Below are positions 9,701 through 21,000 of a stretch of DNA of 34,061 nt, one piece after another. This stretch comes from Parachlorella kessleri. Its lineage: Eukaryota; Chlorophyta; Trebouxiophyceae; Chlorellales; Chlorellaceae. Position numbers and translations under genes: made by a program. Below the pieces are notes generated by a model. It saw only the letters and a list, made by a program, of their open reading frames with translations. It did not search any database and had not been told where the DNA came from. The DNA lies in NCBI GenBank assembly GCA_001598975.1, contig BBXU01001661.1, positions 1 to 34,061 of the forward strand, read 5' to 3'. The stretch's first letter is position 1. Each line of letters begins with the position of its first letter.

Positions 9701-11793
9701 AGTGTGACTGCCCATCCACTTTGCAGGCTGGCAAGGAAGGGCAGCAGGCCGCCCTGGAGGTGTTAGGGAGTACGAGCCTAGCGGAGGCGGCCATTGCAAG
9801 CCCACCCCTATCCAGCGTCTCCCCAAACCTCAAGGCGAGTGGGTGTTTGTGGGCGCTCTGAGGCGTGGGGTGGTGTGCCTGCACAGCAGCATCCATGGAT
9901 GTGCGCAAGTGGGCAGGCTGCTCTGGGTGGCTGGCAGCATGCGGGTGGGCAGGCGGGCAAGGTGTGAGCTTGGCATTTGGCGGTGTAAAGCCAACGCTGG
10001 CTCTTGCCGCTTTGATAGCGTACTTGGCATCAATTTCTGGCAAACAAACTGCAGAGTGGCATGGCCTTGGTATTTATGTGTCGGCAGGAAGCCTGTCGAC
10101 TCCTCCTCACCCCTGGCACCCGCCATGCCCTCTTCCCGTGAAATCCCTCATCGCTGTGCAGGGGCCGGAGGCCAGCCTCAAGGAGTGGCTGGCATGGGGT
10201 GAGCAGCTGGTGCAGCAGTCCGGCGGCAAGCGGACGACTCAGCTTGATGCCGTGAAGGCTGCAGAGGCTGCCGCGGCTGCTCTGCTTGCGGAGGAGGAGG
10301 AGGCGCAGGGCAGGGCGGCCGCTAAGACGGCCAAGCGCCAGCGGCAGAAGGCAGCCAAGCAGCAGGCCAAGCAGCAAGCTGGGTCAGCACAGCAGCTTGG
10401 CAAGCCCTCAGATGCTCAGCGACATGGTATCGGTGGACAGCGTCGAGATGCTGGCGACGCAGATACCACCCATGCAGCGGGCGAGGGCACTAACGTCGGA
10501 GCCCTCAGTGATGAACCAGGTTTACCGTCCACCCAAGACGCCATCACTCAGCGGTCTACCGAAGCCGACACTGCAGGGAGCTCGTCGCTTGTGGTCTTCC
10601 AGGAAGTGGAGGCCACAAGTGCAGTTCAGCTGTCAGACGAAGGAGACACCGCACTGAGGCAAACAGGCAGCAGGGGTGGCAGCCAGCGACAAACACTTCT
10701 TTCCAGCCCGTACAAAGAGCAAGCCAGCAGCAGTCAGGAGGTGCCTGCTGGCCGCACTGCTGGCCGTGTTGTGAAGTTGAAGAAACTGCAGAAGCCACTG
10801 GAGCGGCAGCAGCCAGAGACCCCATCACAGAACGGCTCCTTGCTGAGATCGGCAGCTGACCTCCTACACGCAGCCCCAGCTGGCAAGGAGCCGGCATCCC
10901 CCGCCCTCATCCCAGCCACTGCTGCCATCCTTGGCCCTGCTCCTCCACCCCAGCCGGCAACCAATAAAGCAGCAGCAGTCACAGTCCCGGCTACGCCTCC
11001 AAGGCCGGTACCACCAGCCCTTCCCCCGCCCCCGTCTGCGGAAGTCCCCTTGCTGGCCCCAGCACCACTATCTGTGACAGTGTCAAAGGCGGCGCCTACG
11101 GCGGCAGCAGCGGCCGGTTCAAGGGAGCCTGTTGCGTGTGAGACTCCAAACCCGGTATTGCCCGCCCAGGCAGCTGAGGCTCAAGTGGTTGAGTATCAGG
11201 TTGGTCCCTAGCAGAGCGCAGTACAGCTCCGCTTAATACCAAGCATTGGACATGCTGTGAAGTACGCCCTGTGGAGTGTATATATACTCTACATACACAA
11301 TGCCCAGTTTGCTGAAGAGTGTGTGGACCCTGTGCAGGCCCTGCTGGATTACCTCCTACCTGGCGTTAATCTTAGTGAGTGTAAGCCCCAGGCTAAGCCA
11401 ACAAGCCACGAGCCAGCAACGCCGGCCAGCAATGGCAGTCTTCCAGCGAGTAGCCAAGCAAGCAACGGCGTCCCCCCCGATGCACCTTCTAAGGAGGTGC
11501 AGCAGCAGCAGGCTTGCCATCCTGCGGCAGGCCTTGGAACTGCTTGCAGCTTTGGTAGTAGCAGCCAACTCCCACCTTCCTTGGAAGCCGTGTTGGTGTG
11601 CCGCCTGAGCGGGCAGCCGCTGAGGGACCCAGTGATAGCGGCCGATGGGTACACTTATGAGCGTGACGCGCTCACAGCCTGGTTGCAGCTTGGCAAGCTT
11701 GTATCGCCGGCAACAGGGCGACCATTCTCTAGTGGGGCTGTTCGCGCCAACTTTGCTGTACGGGATTTGGTGTCAGCCTTGTGGGTTTGTTGA
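782..11793 (+). CDS. U-box protein, copy 2 (17 exons, one frameshift)
   Basis: Proposed exons: 782-890 or 1241-1277 (first), 1435-1684, 2120-2339, 2600-2806, 3187-3376, 3921-3993, 4569-4665, 5015-5157, 5846-5946, 6427-6616, 7074-7164, 7704-7858, 8306-8514, 8863-9166, 9727-9834, 10162-11199, 11338-11793. Each has an equivalent in copy 3 with the same phase. Summing from the 1241 start gives 3,869 nt, one short of a multiple of three. The missing base is in exon 3 near 2258-2266. The product would be about 1,290 aa: an alpha-helical, partly ARM-like N-terminal half (exon 10 has [19 protein letters not shown]), a CACGRPGC cysteine motif in exon 14, an Ala/Glu then Lys/Arg/Gln coiled stretch ([15 protein letters not shown]), a long Pro/Ala-rich disordered region, and the terminal U-box ([13 protein letters not shown]). 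A role as an E3 ubiquitin ligase is inferred. The first exon is ambiguous: the place homologous to the copy 3 start has lost its ATG, but in-frame ATGs exist at 782 and 1241. Introns after exons 7, 14 and 15 start with GC. Pseudogene status is possible. Confidence 0.8.
1337..1384. repeat. ATT trinucleotide microsatellite
   Basis: An imperfect ATT/TTA array of about 48 bases lies in the intron just before exon 2 of copy 2. It gives poly-Tyr, poly-Ile or similar in translated frames, which is not coding. Confidence 0.9.
1727..1754 (+). repeat. (GGGA)n tract, possible G-quadruplex
   Basis: Six GGGA-type units lie on the sense strand within the intron after exon 2 of copy 2. At least four G3 runs are separated by single A, enough for a G-quadruplex in DNA or pre-mRNA. 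Structure is inferred from the pattern only. Confidence 0.7.
2150..2185 (+). repeat. 18-bp in-frame tandem duplication in exon 3 of copy 2
   Basis: An 18-base unit occurs twice in direct succession with one mismatch, adding a second GRVWL-type hexapeptide to the protein. The aligned exon 3 of copy 3 (12,796-12,989) has a single version of this region. Confidence 0.85.
2253..2276 (+). other. One-base deletion and resulting stop in exon 3 of copy 2
   Basis: Copy 3 reads DVGFQALWCGVDLI at this place in one frame. Copy 2 reads ELRPVIAFP in frame, then must shift by one base to continue as WCGVDLIRN. Without the shift a TAG at 2274-2276 ends the protein. The lost base lies in or near 2258-2266 (CCCCGCGTGTGG against CAGGCGTTGTGG). 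Every other exon of copy 2 keeps phase, so this is the only coding break seen. It could be a real lesion or an assembly error. Confidence 0.75.
2576..2599 (+). repeat. (CTG)n microsatellite forming the 3' splice site of exon 4, copy 2
   Basis: A GCT/CTG array of about eight units runs directly into the CAG acceptor before exon 4 (2600). The equivalent intron end in copy 3 (13,501-13,520) is CCCGCCCGCGCGTGCAG and has no repeat. Length change of the array would move the branch point relative to the acceptor. Confidence 0.8.
3820..3877 (+). repeat. Dispersed intronic repeat, member 1
   Basis: About 58 bases from GGCCCCACT to TTAGAC, including GGCAGCATGGT and AGGTGGCGGT, recur at 6205-6269 with a few differences and small insertions. 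Both copies sit in introns of U-box copy 2, upstream of exons 6 and 10. Function is unknown; it may be a short mobile or duplicated segment. Confidence 0.7.
4505..4534 (+). repeat. 15-bp tandem duplication
   Basis: The unit GTGGTGTCAGTCTGG occurs twice in a row in the intron before exon 7 of U-box copy 2. It is a minor tandem duplication with no evident role. Confidence 0.8.
5312..5600 (-). pseudogene. rpl5: Nuclear insertion of plastid DNA: broken rpl5 fragment
   Basis: This abruptly AT-rich island (about 285 bases) lies inside the intron 5158-5845 of U-box copy 2, antisense to the host gene. On the - strand it encodes the C-terminal half of ribosomal protein L5. One frame (about 5600 to 5470) contains [15 protein letters not shown], then [18 protein letters not shown] second frame (about 5440 to 5312) contains [18 protein letters not shown], then [11 protein letters not shown]. 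One or two small indels between about 5440 and 5475 break the frame, and no start or end of the gene is present. AT-rich codon use and the sequence type match algal plastid rpl5, so this is best explained as a NUPT. The equivalent intron of copy 3 (15,793-16,120) is 328 bases, against 688 here, and lacks it. A mitochondrial source is less likely, since chlamydomonadalean mitochondria lack rpl5. Confidence 0.9.
6205..6269 (+). repeat. Dispersed intronic repeat, member 2
   Basis: This is the second member of the repeat at 3820-3877, in the intron before exon 10 of U-box copy 2. It shares the GGCAGCATGGT core and the GGTGGCGGT stretch and ends in the same TTAGAC. It is slightly longer because of small internal insertions. 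Confidence 0.7.
6743..6870 (+). repeat. 43-bp minisatellite, three copies
   Basis: A 43-base unit beginning CTGCTGCTGTTGTTGTGCAT repeats three times with essentially no divergence (6743, 6786, 6829), with a degenerate partial unit just upstream. It lies in the intron after exon 10 of copy 2 and is missing from the equivalent intron of copy 3. Near identity implies a recent origin. Confidence 0.92.
8153..8221 (+). repeat. 35-bp tandem duplication
   Basis: A 35-base unit starting GGTTGGTCTGTTGCATGTT is present twice (8153 and 8188) with few differences, in the intron before exon 13 of U-box copy 2. Confidence 0.85.
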
Positions 11794-11935
11794 CTTGTCC
11801 AGCCCCTTGGGACGCGGTGGGTGCTCATGTCATAGCGTTGTCACCCAGCCGAATGGGCTCTGGCCAGCGCCCTGTGAAACACGTCAGAACAGTCACCTGT
11901 TGCCATAATGATGATCATGTGGCAGTTGTGGTAGG

Positions 11936-11992
11936 CAAGGCGCCTTGCCAGCCCATGACCAACCCATGTCATTGACCTGACCAATCATGACG
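11936..11992 (+). promoter_or_regulatory. 57-bp conserved spacer element upstream of copy 3
   Basis: This is the partner of 696-752, with one mismatch in 57 bases, including the palindrome CAAGGCGCCTTG and the CCAAT-containing TGACCAATC box. It lies 143 bases after the copy 2 stop and 107 bases before the copy 3 start. The whole 305-base spacer 11,794-12,098 is recognisably similar to 552-860, but this segment is the most conserved part. A shared promoter element is an inference. Confidence 0.45.
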
Positions 11993-12098
11993 AGCTCGAG
12001 AGCAGGTTTTTTGTGCTGCCTCCTTGAGGGTGCGACAGGCAGTTGAGTGATATCATTTTGTGAGACTGCTCCCTGTCTCGAACAGGCGCTCGAAGGAG

Positions 12099-15000
12099 CA
12101 TGGAGACTCTATATTTCCGGCTTCTTCCAGGTACTGCTGCTGCCATCATGACATGGCAACTGTTATCTTATGCTTTTTACCGGCCTGGCGTTGCGCAGTG
12201 TTGTTGCGAGCACCGCTGTCCACTGTGATGCAGGCAGCCGGCCGGTGGCTGTTCAGCACAATGGGAAAGTTGCGCCAGCTGCCGCCTCCCTGGTCAGGAG
12301 CTTGCAGCAAACTTTCGTTAACCTGGCCGGGGAGGAGGCAAAGGAGCTGGGGACCGCGGCACAGCAGTGCGCCAATCTACTGCGTCTCCTGCCCAAGTTT
12401 CTGGTCGCCTCCAAGGATGCCAACCACGAGAGGAGGGGACCGGAGCCTTTACCTAGCTATATTCTGCTTGGACTTTTAAGCTTTGGGTGAGCAAGGAGGT
12501 CAAGGGCTACGCAGCGTGGTATCATCAAGGAGAAGGCGACGAGGCCAGGCGTGTTAGGGCAGGAGGGAGGGCAGAGCATTACACGCTGGCAACTGTGCAG
12601 TTCCATTGCGCCCCTCTTTGTGCCGGAGTCTGTGCGTAGAATCCATCCGCTCAGCCTCTCAGCTGTATCACCTGTGGCCCTCGCATGGGTGCGTGAACCT
12701 GGCTCCCCCCACCCCCCCCCAGCCCACCCCACAGCAGCCACCCTGCGTCCACCTGCGCCTTGCCTCATGCTACTGCAAGTTACCCCATTGCACAGGAAGC
12801 GTGACCTCAGTGACCTCGTAGCCCTCCGGAGCGCGCTGCGGGTGCTGGGGCGCTTGGTCCAGGCAGCCACAGGCAATGCGGAGCTTCGCCCTGATGTGGG
12901 CTTCCAGGCGTTGTGGTGCGGGGTGGATCTCATCAAGGGCCTTGTCGTGCTGCGCCCCGACCTGATGCTGCCCCCAGCCGTCTTAGAGGGTACGGAAGCA
13001 CAGGAGACCCCAGGCTGGCCTGTCGTCTGCTGGTGATTGAGGTTGGGACCGCTGCGTTGGTGGTCTGGTGAGGTGTTCCACCCGGTGAACACCTGAGAGG
13101 GGCGCAGGAACGTTCTCAGTGCGTGGGCCCAACCTGCAAGCCTTTCTGCAGGGGTGCTGCTGTATGCTGGGAGTACTTGCAGGCTGTCCGTGCGTGCCTT
13201 TGCACACCCCCCATTTGTGCTGGGTAGCCTGAAAGGCTCCCGGTTGTCTTTGCCCTGCACACACACCCGCTAGCAGGGGTGCCACGCAGGACGGTATGTT
13301 AGTTGGCTAGCCCTATAGCTTGCTTGCTCCAGGGTTTGTCGACTGGGAGGTGAATGCCAAGGTGGCCCGATCGCGGCGGTATAAGGACGGAGACCAGTCC
13401 CTATGGTGTGTCATGCTTGCCTTGATGTGCAACTCGGCATATCACCGTTGCCCTCGCGCTGTGCCACTTAAGACGTACATGACATGCAGAGGCCTCCCTT
13501 GCCCCCGCCCGCGCGTGCAGAGTTCACCAATGCCCTCCTGGGAGCCAAGCCCCCCTTACGTGAAGCTCATGATGTGGAGGGCGGCTGCCCCTGCTGTGAG
13601 AGCGCCCATGTGTGGTACAGCTGTGTGATGTCGGCCAGCGCTGAGCTGGCAGCCCTGAGGCACAGCGCAGTGATGCAGCGAGCAGTGCCCTCCAACGTGG
13701 TGTCAGCGTTCAAGGTCGCCTCAGCAGCGTTCAGTAAGTAGCGTTGCGGCGGGTAATGGTATTCAGCGTCTGACTGGGGCGTCGACCTGTAGCTAGCTCG
13801 TTCTTGTCTGTTGCTGTGCTCGAACTGCGTCCCGAACCGCAATCATGCTGTGTTAGGAGCGTTTGAGGGCGGCTGGCTGTGATGGGTGATGGAGTGTCGC
13901 ATCTCTGCGTCACCGTGGGCATCTGTAGCATCTGTGAGCGCGCGCTGTTGCACTCCTCTGCTGCAATGCATAATATGCATCCCTGCCTGGCGCCGCCTTG
14001 CCCCACAGGGCTCGCTATTCCTCACTCTCACTATTCTTAACCCCATCCATATTTGTAGCCTCACACCCCGCCTATCCCGCCCTGCAGGTGCCTGCTGGGG
14101 TCACCGGAGCAACTTAGAGCTGTACCTTTTGCTGAGCACCGCCCGGCTGTTCTCCGCGGTGACCGCCCTTGCTGACAAGGCCGCGGTGCCGACTGACGAG
14201 CTGGGGGAAGTGCTGCGGCCGCTGGACCGGGAGGAGGTCATGTGCTGCCACGCCCAGGGGGTGCAGGGGCTGCTCCTGTGAGTCCTGTTTTGCTTGGGGA
14301 CAGCCTTTGCAGGTGACAGCGCGGGGGCGGACACAAAGTGTGTGGAGGGGTGCAGGCGGCATGCAGGCAGTGGGCTGAGCTGGGCATATGCTTTGGTTTG
14401 ACCGGGCGAGAGAGGGCCGTTGGATTCAGGGTAGCCGTTTGTGGAGGCTGTCGTGGAATGGCTTGTAACTCACTTGATGGGGTGAGGAGCGCCTGCTGGA
14501 TGTGAAGGGCGCTGCAAAGTGCATGTGGGTGTTGGGTGTTGAAGCCTAAAGAAAGAAGACCCGCACATGGCTGGACATCAAGCAACGACTGTTGGGCTTG
14601 GGAGTCCGTAACAGTGGCGCAGGGCTGTGCCTTACCGTTGCTTTGCCTCCTGTGTGGCCCACTGGGGCTATGGCGCCCCACAGCGCTGCCGTGTCGGTGG
14701 GCGGAAGCTGACTTGGCCACGCAGGGGATGCCAGCAGAAGCAGGATCGCGGGGGGAGTGCACACAACCAGGAAAGGGAGCGGGTATTTCTATAAACAGTA
14801 CGGGCGGGCCCAGCACAGCATTATGGCTGGCTAGCATGGTACCTCCATCAGCATCGGCCCCTTGCCTGGTTTGCAGGCTCCTCTTTCCCGATGCCTCGGA
14901 CAACGCAAAGCGCAACCCAGAGGCGCTCTCCCCTGGCACTCAGGTGTGTCTTACGAAACTGGGTGCACTACCGTATGCCGTGGTGAACTTGCGTGTGTGG

Positions 15001-18000
15001 CTCGGATGCGGGGTGCCGAGCAGGCTTTGCGGCAGCCCACCCACATCTTGCTTGGTGCGGCATGCTGTCTGTGCATGCTAGCCTGTGAGCGACCCCGGGT
15101 TCGTGCATGGTACCTCGGGGAGCTTGCTAACACTTTGCAATGCCACGAGTACCTCACTTGCACCCATTTATGGGGCGCAAAGTCTAACCCTGTGCCTGCG
15201 GCGTGATTTGTCCAGCACGTGCTTTGTGAGGCGCTGGCGAGCACTCTGGGCAGCCTGCGGCTGTTCCTGGGGGCGGGCATGCAGCTGGACGCATTCATAC
15301 TTGACATCGATGGTGAGGGTGTAGGATGGCTGCTCATGGCGAGGCCCATATGGGTGTGACAGAAAGGCTACCTGTGGGCTCATGGGTGTGTGTTTTAGTG
15401 CGCTATGCGGCATGCTTGAGCAGGCACACGGGGTACGAGAGGGCTGTGCTAGTGCTACGTGGGCCAGCCTGGAGAGCCTGCCTGTGAACCAGTTGCTTCG
15501 CCACAGCTGCTTATGGGGATCGCATTAGGTTGTGAGCGTAGAGCTCCCATCATGCACCCCCCACAGGCCCCCAGGAACAGTGCGGCTGAGACCTGGCATC
15601 CTGGCATCCTGGTCGTGCGGTATCAACCACCAACCGTCTACACCCGCTGCAGGCTTTGAGGTGTTGATGCGCCTCTTTGAGCTGTACGTTGGCAGGCGAA
15701 GCAGGCTGGGGAAGCTTGAAGAGCCACTTGTGAAGCTGATGACTAAGGCGGCGGAGTGCATGCTGGCGGCGCTTGATAGTCATTCTCGGGAGGTAAGTAC
15801 TTATTCAGCATCCGGTGGGAGTGCGCCCCCATGGCACCAAAGGTGGACTTAGGGACGGGTTACCTCGTCCAGCGGAGCCGGCCGGCACGCGGGCGTATGA
15901 GAGTCCATGCCAGGCAGTTGACAGAGTGTGTCCAAGGGAGTGTGGGCAGGCACGTTGCTGGGCTGCTAGGTAACTGATGGTTGTAATCCTTTGGTGTGCG
16001 CTGGCCGAAATGGAGTGCTACCTAGGGTTGCTGCTTGCCAAGGAGCGCATGGGCCCAGAAGTTGCCATGGCCCCCTGTCGGCTCGGAGCCTGAGCCGGGC
16101 GCGCTGTGTCTACTGCGCAGGACGCCCAGCAACAATTCCTCGCGGCCGCCGGCTTCCAGCGGTTCCTGGACGTGGTGGATGCCCTGCCGCTGCGCCGCTG
16201 TGTCGAGGCGGCTTTCTGTGGGTGGGTGCCGTGCCGGGACATGCCTGTTGTAGCTGCTCAGCCACCTGCCTGTTGGGATGGTAGCGGGGTTAAAAGTGCA
16301 CGTAAGGGGCAGTAGCCATAGGGGCGCCCTGGTGCAGGAAGTATTCATTTAAGGGCGATGGGGGGCACGAGGACCGATATCTCCTCCGACGGGAAACAGT
16401 TGTAGGCGCGTGAGGCAGCGGTGCGCTTTTCTGGCCGGCCAACCCCTCCATGTATGCGTGCCTCGCGGCGTGCTGCCCGCAGGATCGGCCCGCCCGGCCT
16501 GTGGCAGCTGCAGAGTGCTTCCATGGGGGTCCTGGAGCGGGCCTGCCAGCAGTGCCCTGATGGGAGGGCGGAGTTTGTGAAGGAGGGGGGCATCGAATCA
16601 CTGGTCAAGGCCACGCGGTGGGCACGAGACATGCCCGGCAGCTGCAGAGTGCCCAAGGAGATGCTCGGCACTGTGAAGGTGGGAGGGGCCAAGACTGCGC
16701 TGCGCTGTGCTGTGCTGTGCTGCAGACCGCTTGCTTGTGCGTGGGGCTGCCCATGGCCCGCAAGGCGGTTCCCACTTTCTTTTTAGCTTCGCCCGTGGGT
16801 GGCCATTGCATTGCTTGCGCTCCGCAATTGCGGACATGCCAGCCCACTGGCCTCGTGTATCCTGCACTGCGCCTGCCTCAAGGCCGCAGGTAGGGTTAAC
16901 AGACTATCTGTAAGCCGAGAGCTGGATGCAAGGCAGGCGGTGGGGACTTGCCTGACTTTCCCAACCAGGAGGGCTGTCCCCGGAGGGTGAGTGAACCCAG
17001 GCAGGAGCGCTGTCTTTGCCTGCAGGCAGGCACGCAAAGGCAGAAGCTGGCCGTCCTACTCTTCTCTGTGGCCACGCACGCATTCGCAGTTGTCAGCCAA
17101 GTGTGCCTCTGCGAAGGTGAGGTGGACTGGCGTACGTGCCTGGGGTGACGCTGTTGACTAGCCAGAATGCCGTTCTACAGAGAAGCATTGCCCACATTGC
17201 GCTGCAGCTACGGCAAGATATTATTTCCCGAGCCTGGCCTACACTGGGAGCACAGCAGCACGTAGTTCAGCTGTGGCAGCTGTGGCAGATTACAACGGGG
17301 CTGGGGGGGACTGGAGGATCGGCAGGGGCTGTAGAGACTTGCTGAGTTCTTGACGGGCGAGAGAGGGCCCCAGGGTCGGGGTGCTTGATCCTGCCAAGGC
17401 TGCAAGAGGCAAAGCTAACAATGTCCAGTCATGGACGACTTACAGCTTGCGCCTTTGCCTTGGACCTCCCTTGCTCTTAGCAGTGAAGCATACAACCTGG
17501 AAGGGCGTCCCACGGCGCTGCATCGGGCCTGCCATCCCTGTGCAAGCTTTCCTAGAGGTTGTAATACCTCTGCACTGCAAGGCGCTGCCAGTTCTGTTGC
17601 CTCAACAAATGCGTGGCTGCTGTGACCGTCCTTACGAGGCATGTTGGTGCTGTGCAGAGGAGTCATCCCCCAGGGTTGATGTGCCCTGCGCGAACGCACT
17701 GGCCAAGGTAACAAACCTGTCAGAGCTGGAGCAGGTGGTAAGCCTTGCAAAAGTGGGGGACCAACCACAGGGCGGGCCTGAGGCGGAGCTTAAGGTGAGT
17801 AGCGCGTCCTGACAACCAGCTATGAGCACATGCGCCTCCGAGAAAGTGCCGGCTTGATTTCTGTGCAGCAGGCCCTGCGCTGGAAGCGGGCAAAGCCTGC
17901 CATGCCTGTAGTTGGTGCAGGAAAGCTTAATGTAGCGGAGTTGTAGTAATGAGAGCACGATGGGCGACAGCTTGGCTGGGGCATTCGTCCTAGCCCGCAG

Positions 18001-21000
18001 GCCAATATGAAGCCCACTTCCCTCTGTTTGAGGATTCTTCTGACATCTGAAGCCTTCCCTCGTGGCATGGTGCAGGTAGTCTCCGAGTTCACCCTAGGGT
18101 CTTCGATCGTTGTTTGCAGCCATGTGCTCCTGACAGGCAACGCATCAGGCCAGGCGGTTCTTATGAGCGGCGAGTTCCCGCTGCTTTACTCAACGCACCT
18201 GAACTTCTTGGAGGCATGTGGGGAGGGCAGAGCCCAGGCCATTCCCAAGATGCTGGCATATGCGACTTTCTCCGAGTTGATGAGGTGGGTGGCTTGGCGG
18301 GGTGGCAGGTCGGGCAGCAAGCATTGTTTGTGCTAGCAAGTCTTAGGTGACCCTTAATCCTCGCTATAGGCCCTGCAAGCCATTGTGACTTGCATGCACC
18401 AGTACGCTTGAGGTTAGAAACCTTGAGTAGCTTGGAGTCCTGGCAGTTGAGCAGCAGGCCACACATATCCAACAACCACTGATCTGGTGGTCCCATGCTG
18501 TGAGAGGTATGGCCACAAGACTGCTGCAGGGAGAAGGAGGGCTGGAGGCAGCGCTTGATCCACGACCGGGTGCACCTGGCGGCCGGCGCCGCCCTCGCGG
18601 CCGCGCTGACCACCGTCAAGCACGAGACCCTGGCAGGGCGCCGCGCACGGCTGCAGAGGCTGCAGGCGCGCAGCCGCGGCCGCGCCGGCCGCATGGACGC
18701 CTGCGGCTGCGGCCGGCCGGGGTGCATGGCCGGCTGGATGGGGCCGCTGGGGGCTGAGGAAGAGGAGGCAGAGGTGGGAGCAGAGGAGGCGGGGAGGGCT
18801 GTGCGCATCAACAGAGCCTCCAGCCTGATCATGAGCACCACCAGGCTGCTTGTGGCGCTGAAAATGGTAAGTAGCTGCTCATGTTTGGCAGGGAGGGTCA
18901 GACCAGATGCATGTGGTGGGGCCTGCGGTGTGGCAGGCATGGGGCTCGGTTGCTACCGCCACAGGTAGTCGCGGGCACCCGCATGACACGCGCCAGCTGC
19001 TGAAAATAATGACTTGGTGGAGAGCTGTGCTTAAATGGGCACCTTTGGCATTTGCTTTGGTCCCTGAACCCTTTCCTTTTGAAGAAAGACAGGCTAGTGT
19101 ATAAGAAGGAGTGGCAGCCCTGAATTGGGTTGTTTTGGGCAAGCCAGCTGGCACAGCAGGCTAAGCGGTGCTTGTATGTGTGCAAGACGTGCTTGGTTGG
19201 CATTAGTCACGCTTCATACCCGGCGCATGGGAATATGTTGCATGTGCGGCAGTACACGGCTGATGGTGGGTTTTGGAGTTTAGGTTGGTGTTGGTGCATG
19301 GTACGAGCAAAGCATTGGGTGCTGTATGGATTTGTGTATGCAGGCTGATCAGGAGAGCAGGACGGCATTGCTGGAGGTCATGGTTGATGGGAAGCTGGCT
19401 GCGGCTGCGGCAGAGGGCCCCTCGCTTACTAGCATCTCTGCGGATCTCAAGGTCAGTGGGGTTGCTGGGCATATTGGCATATATTTCTGAGAAGCAGCGC
19501 GGCACATGGCTTTGTTTTGCACTAGTGTCCAAGTGTGCGGGAAAGCCAGATTGTCACAATAGCACCAGCTAGATACTTCTCCCGTGGCCATTAAGGACTG
19601 CTTGACCAAGAGGCCAAGCGTGCGTGGTTGGCTGATGGGCACGGGGGGATGAGGACTTCAACGAAGAAGATGCATGACTACCAATTATGGAATAGTGGGG
19701 AGCGGGAAGGCACCCTGCACCCCTTCACAACTCCACCAGCTGTAACATAGCATGCGACACCCTCCCCATACCGATAAGCACCGTGTCCTTCATGCCCTGC
19801 AGCAATCGGAGGCCAGCCTGAAAGCCTTCCTCACTTGGGCCCAGAAGCGACAGCTTGGAGGCAAGCAGCTCTTGGCGCAGCAGGCAGAGGTGAGAAACGG
19901 GTGTGTTACATACTTACGCCTCTGCTTGCTCAAAGGCCGGCTCGAGTTGTTGCACCCAGCACCAATGAGTGTTTGCACTGGTACTCTGCACCGCCTGGTG
20001 ACCGTCTGTCTCTCAGATTGGGTCCCCAGCTCAAGGCCACTGCAACCTGCTTGTGACTGTTGCAACGCTGCACATGAGAGCAGTAGGATGAGACATAGTG
20101 CCCATCCTCCATTCCCCGTTGCAGGCCAAGGATAGGGATTGCCTGCTTGCTATGGCAAACAAACCTCAGGGGTTTCTCCGGTTGTCAAATTCACCGCAGG
20201 AAGCGGCGGAGGCCGCAGCGGCTGCTCTGCTTGCGGAGGAGGAGGCCGCGCAGCGCAAGGTTGCCGCCAAGGCAGCCAAGCGCCAGCGCCAGAAGGCAGC
20301 CAAGCAGCAGGCCAAGCAACAGGCGGTGCAAGGCAGGAAGCCTCCTGAGGCAGCCTCAGAAGCCGAGGCGGTCGGACATGAGACTGAGGCAAATGGCCAT
20401 GAGGAGCCCAGGCCCGTAGCCAAGGAGGAGATAACTGTCATGACTGGGACTTCAGCAAATGGAGCAAATGGAGCTGAGGGGAGCAGCAGCCCGGCCCTCC
20501 ATCCTGGTAGCCCTAGTGGCGAGTCGAGGCAAGGGCAGGGCGCCCAGCAGCACAGTGATGCTGAGGATGTGGCCACAAGCGCTGGGTCCCAGGACATAAG
20601 GGACCCTGGGGAGACACCAGGGCGGGGCGCGTTGCCGACAGCGGTAGCACGAGGCTTGGGGCAAGCAGCGGGCAGCAGGCGGCAGGAACCGGCTTGCAGC
20701 CCGCCTACCAGTCAGCCCGTCAGCAGCCAGGAGCCGCCTGCCAGCCGGGCGGCTGGCCGTGTGGTGAAGCTCATAAAGGTTCAGAACAGGACGCAAGAGG
20801 CGGGGCAGCATAATGCCGTTCGGCAGGAGCCAGCGGGGCCCTCGCAGAACGGCAGGAAGCAGGCGGGCAGTGGTCCTAGTGGATTTACTCCCAGGCCCTC
20901 AGGTGGGAGTGAGAAGGCCTCACCTGCCATCATCCCTGCCCTTGCCGCGATCCTTGACCCTGCTTCGCCTCTTCAGCCGACAGCGGCAGAGGGCCCTAGC

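Noticed and set aside
16690..16725. TGTGC/TGCTG-type repeat here and AGCAC repeats at 32,595-32,622 and 33,062-33,092 as one mobile repeat
   Set aside because: They are short, imperfect, low-complexity runs without shared flanks, consistent with independent slippage.
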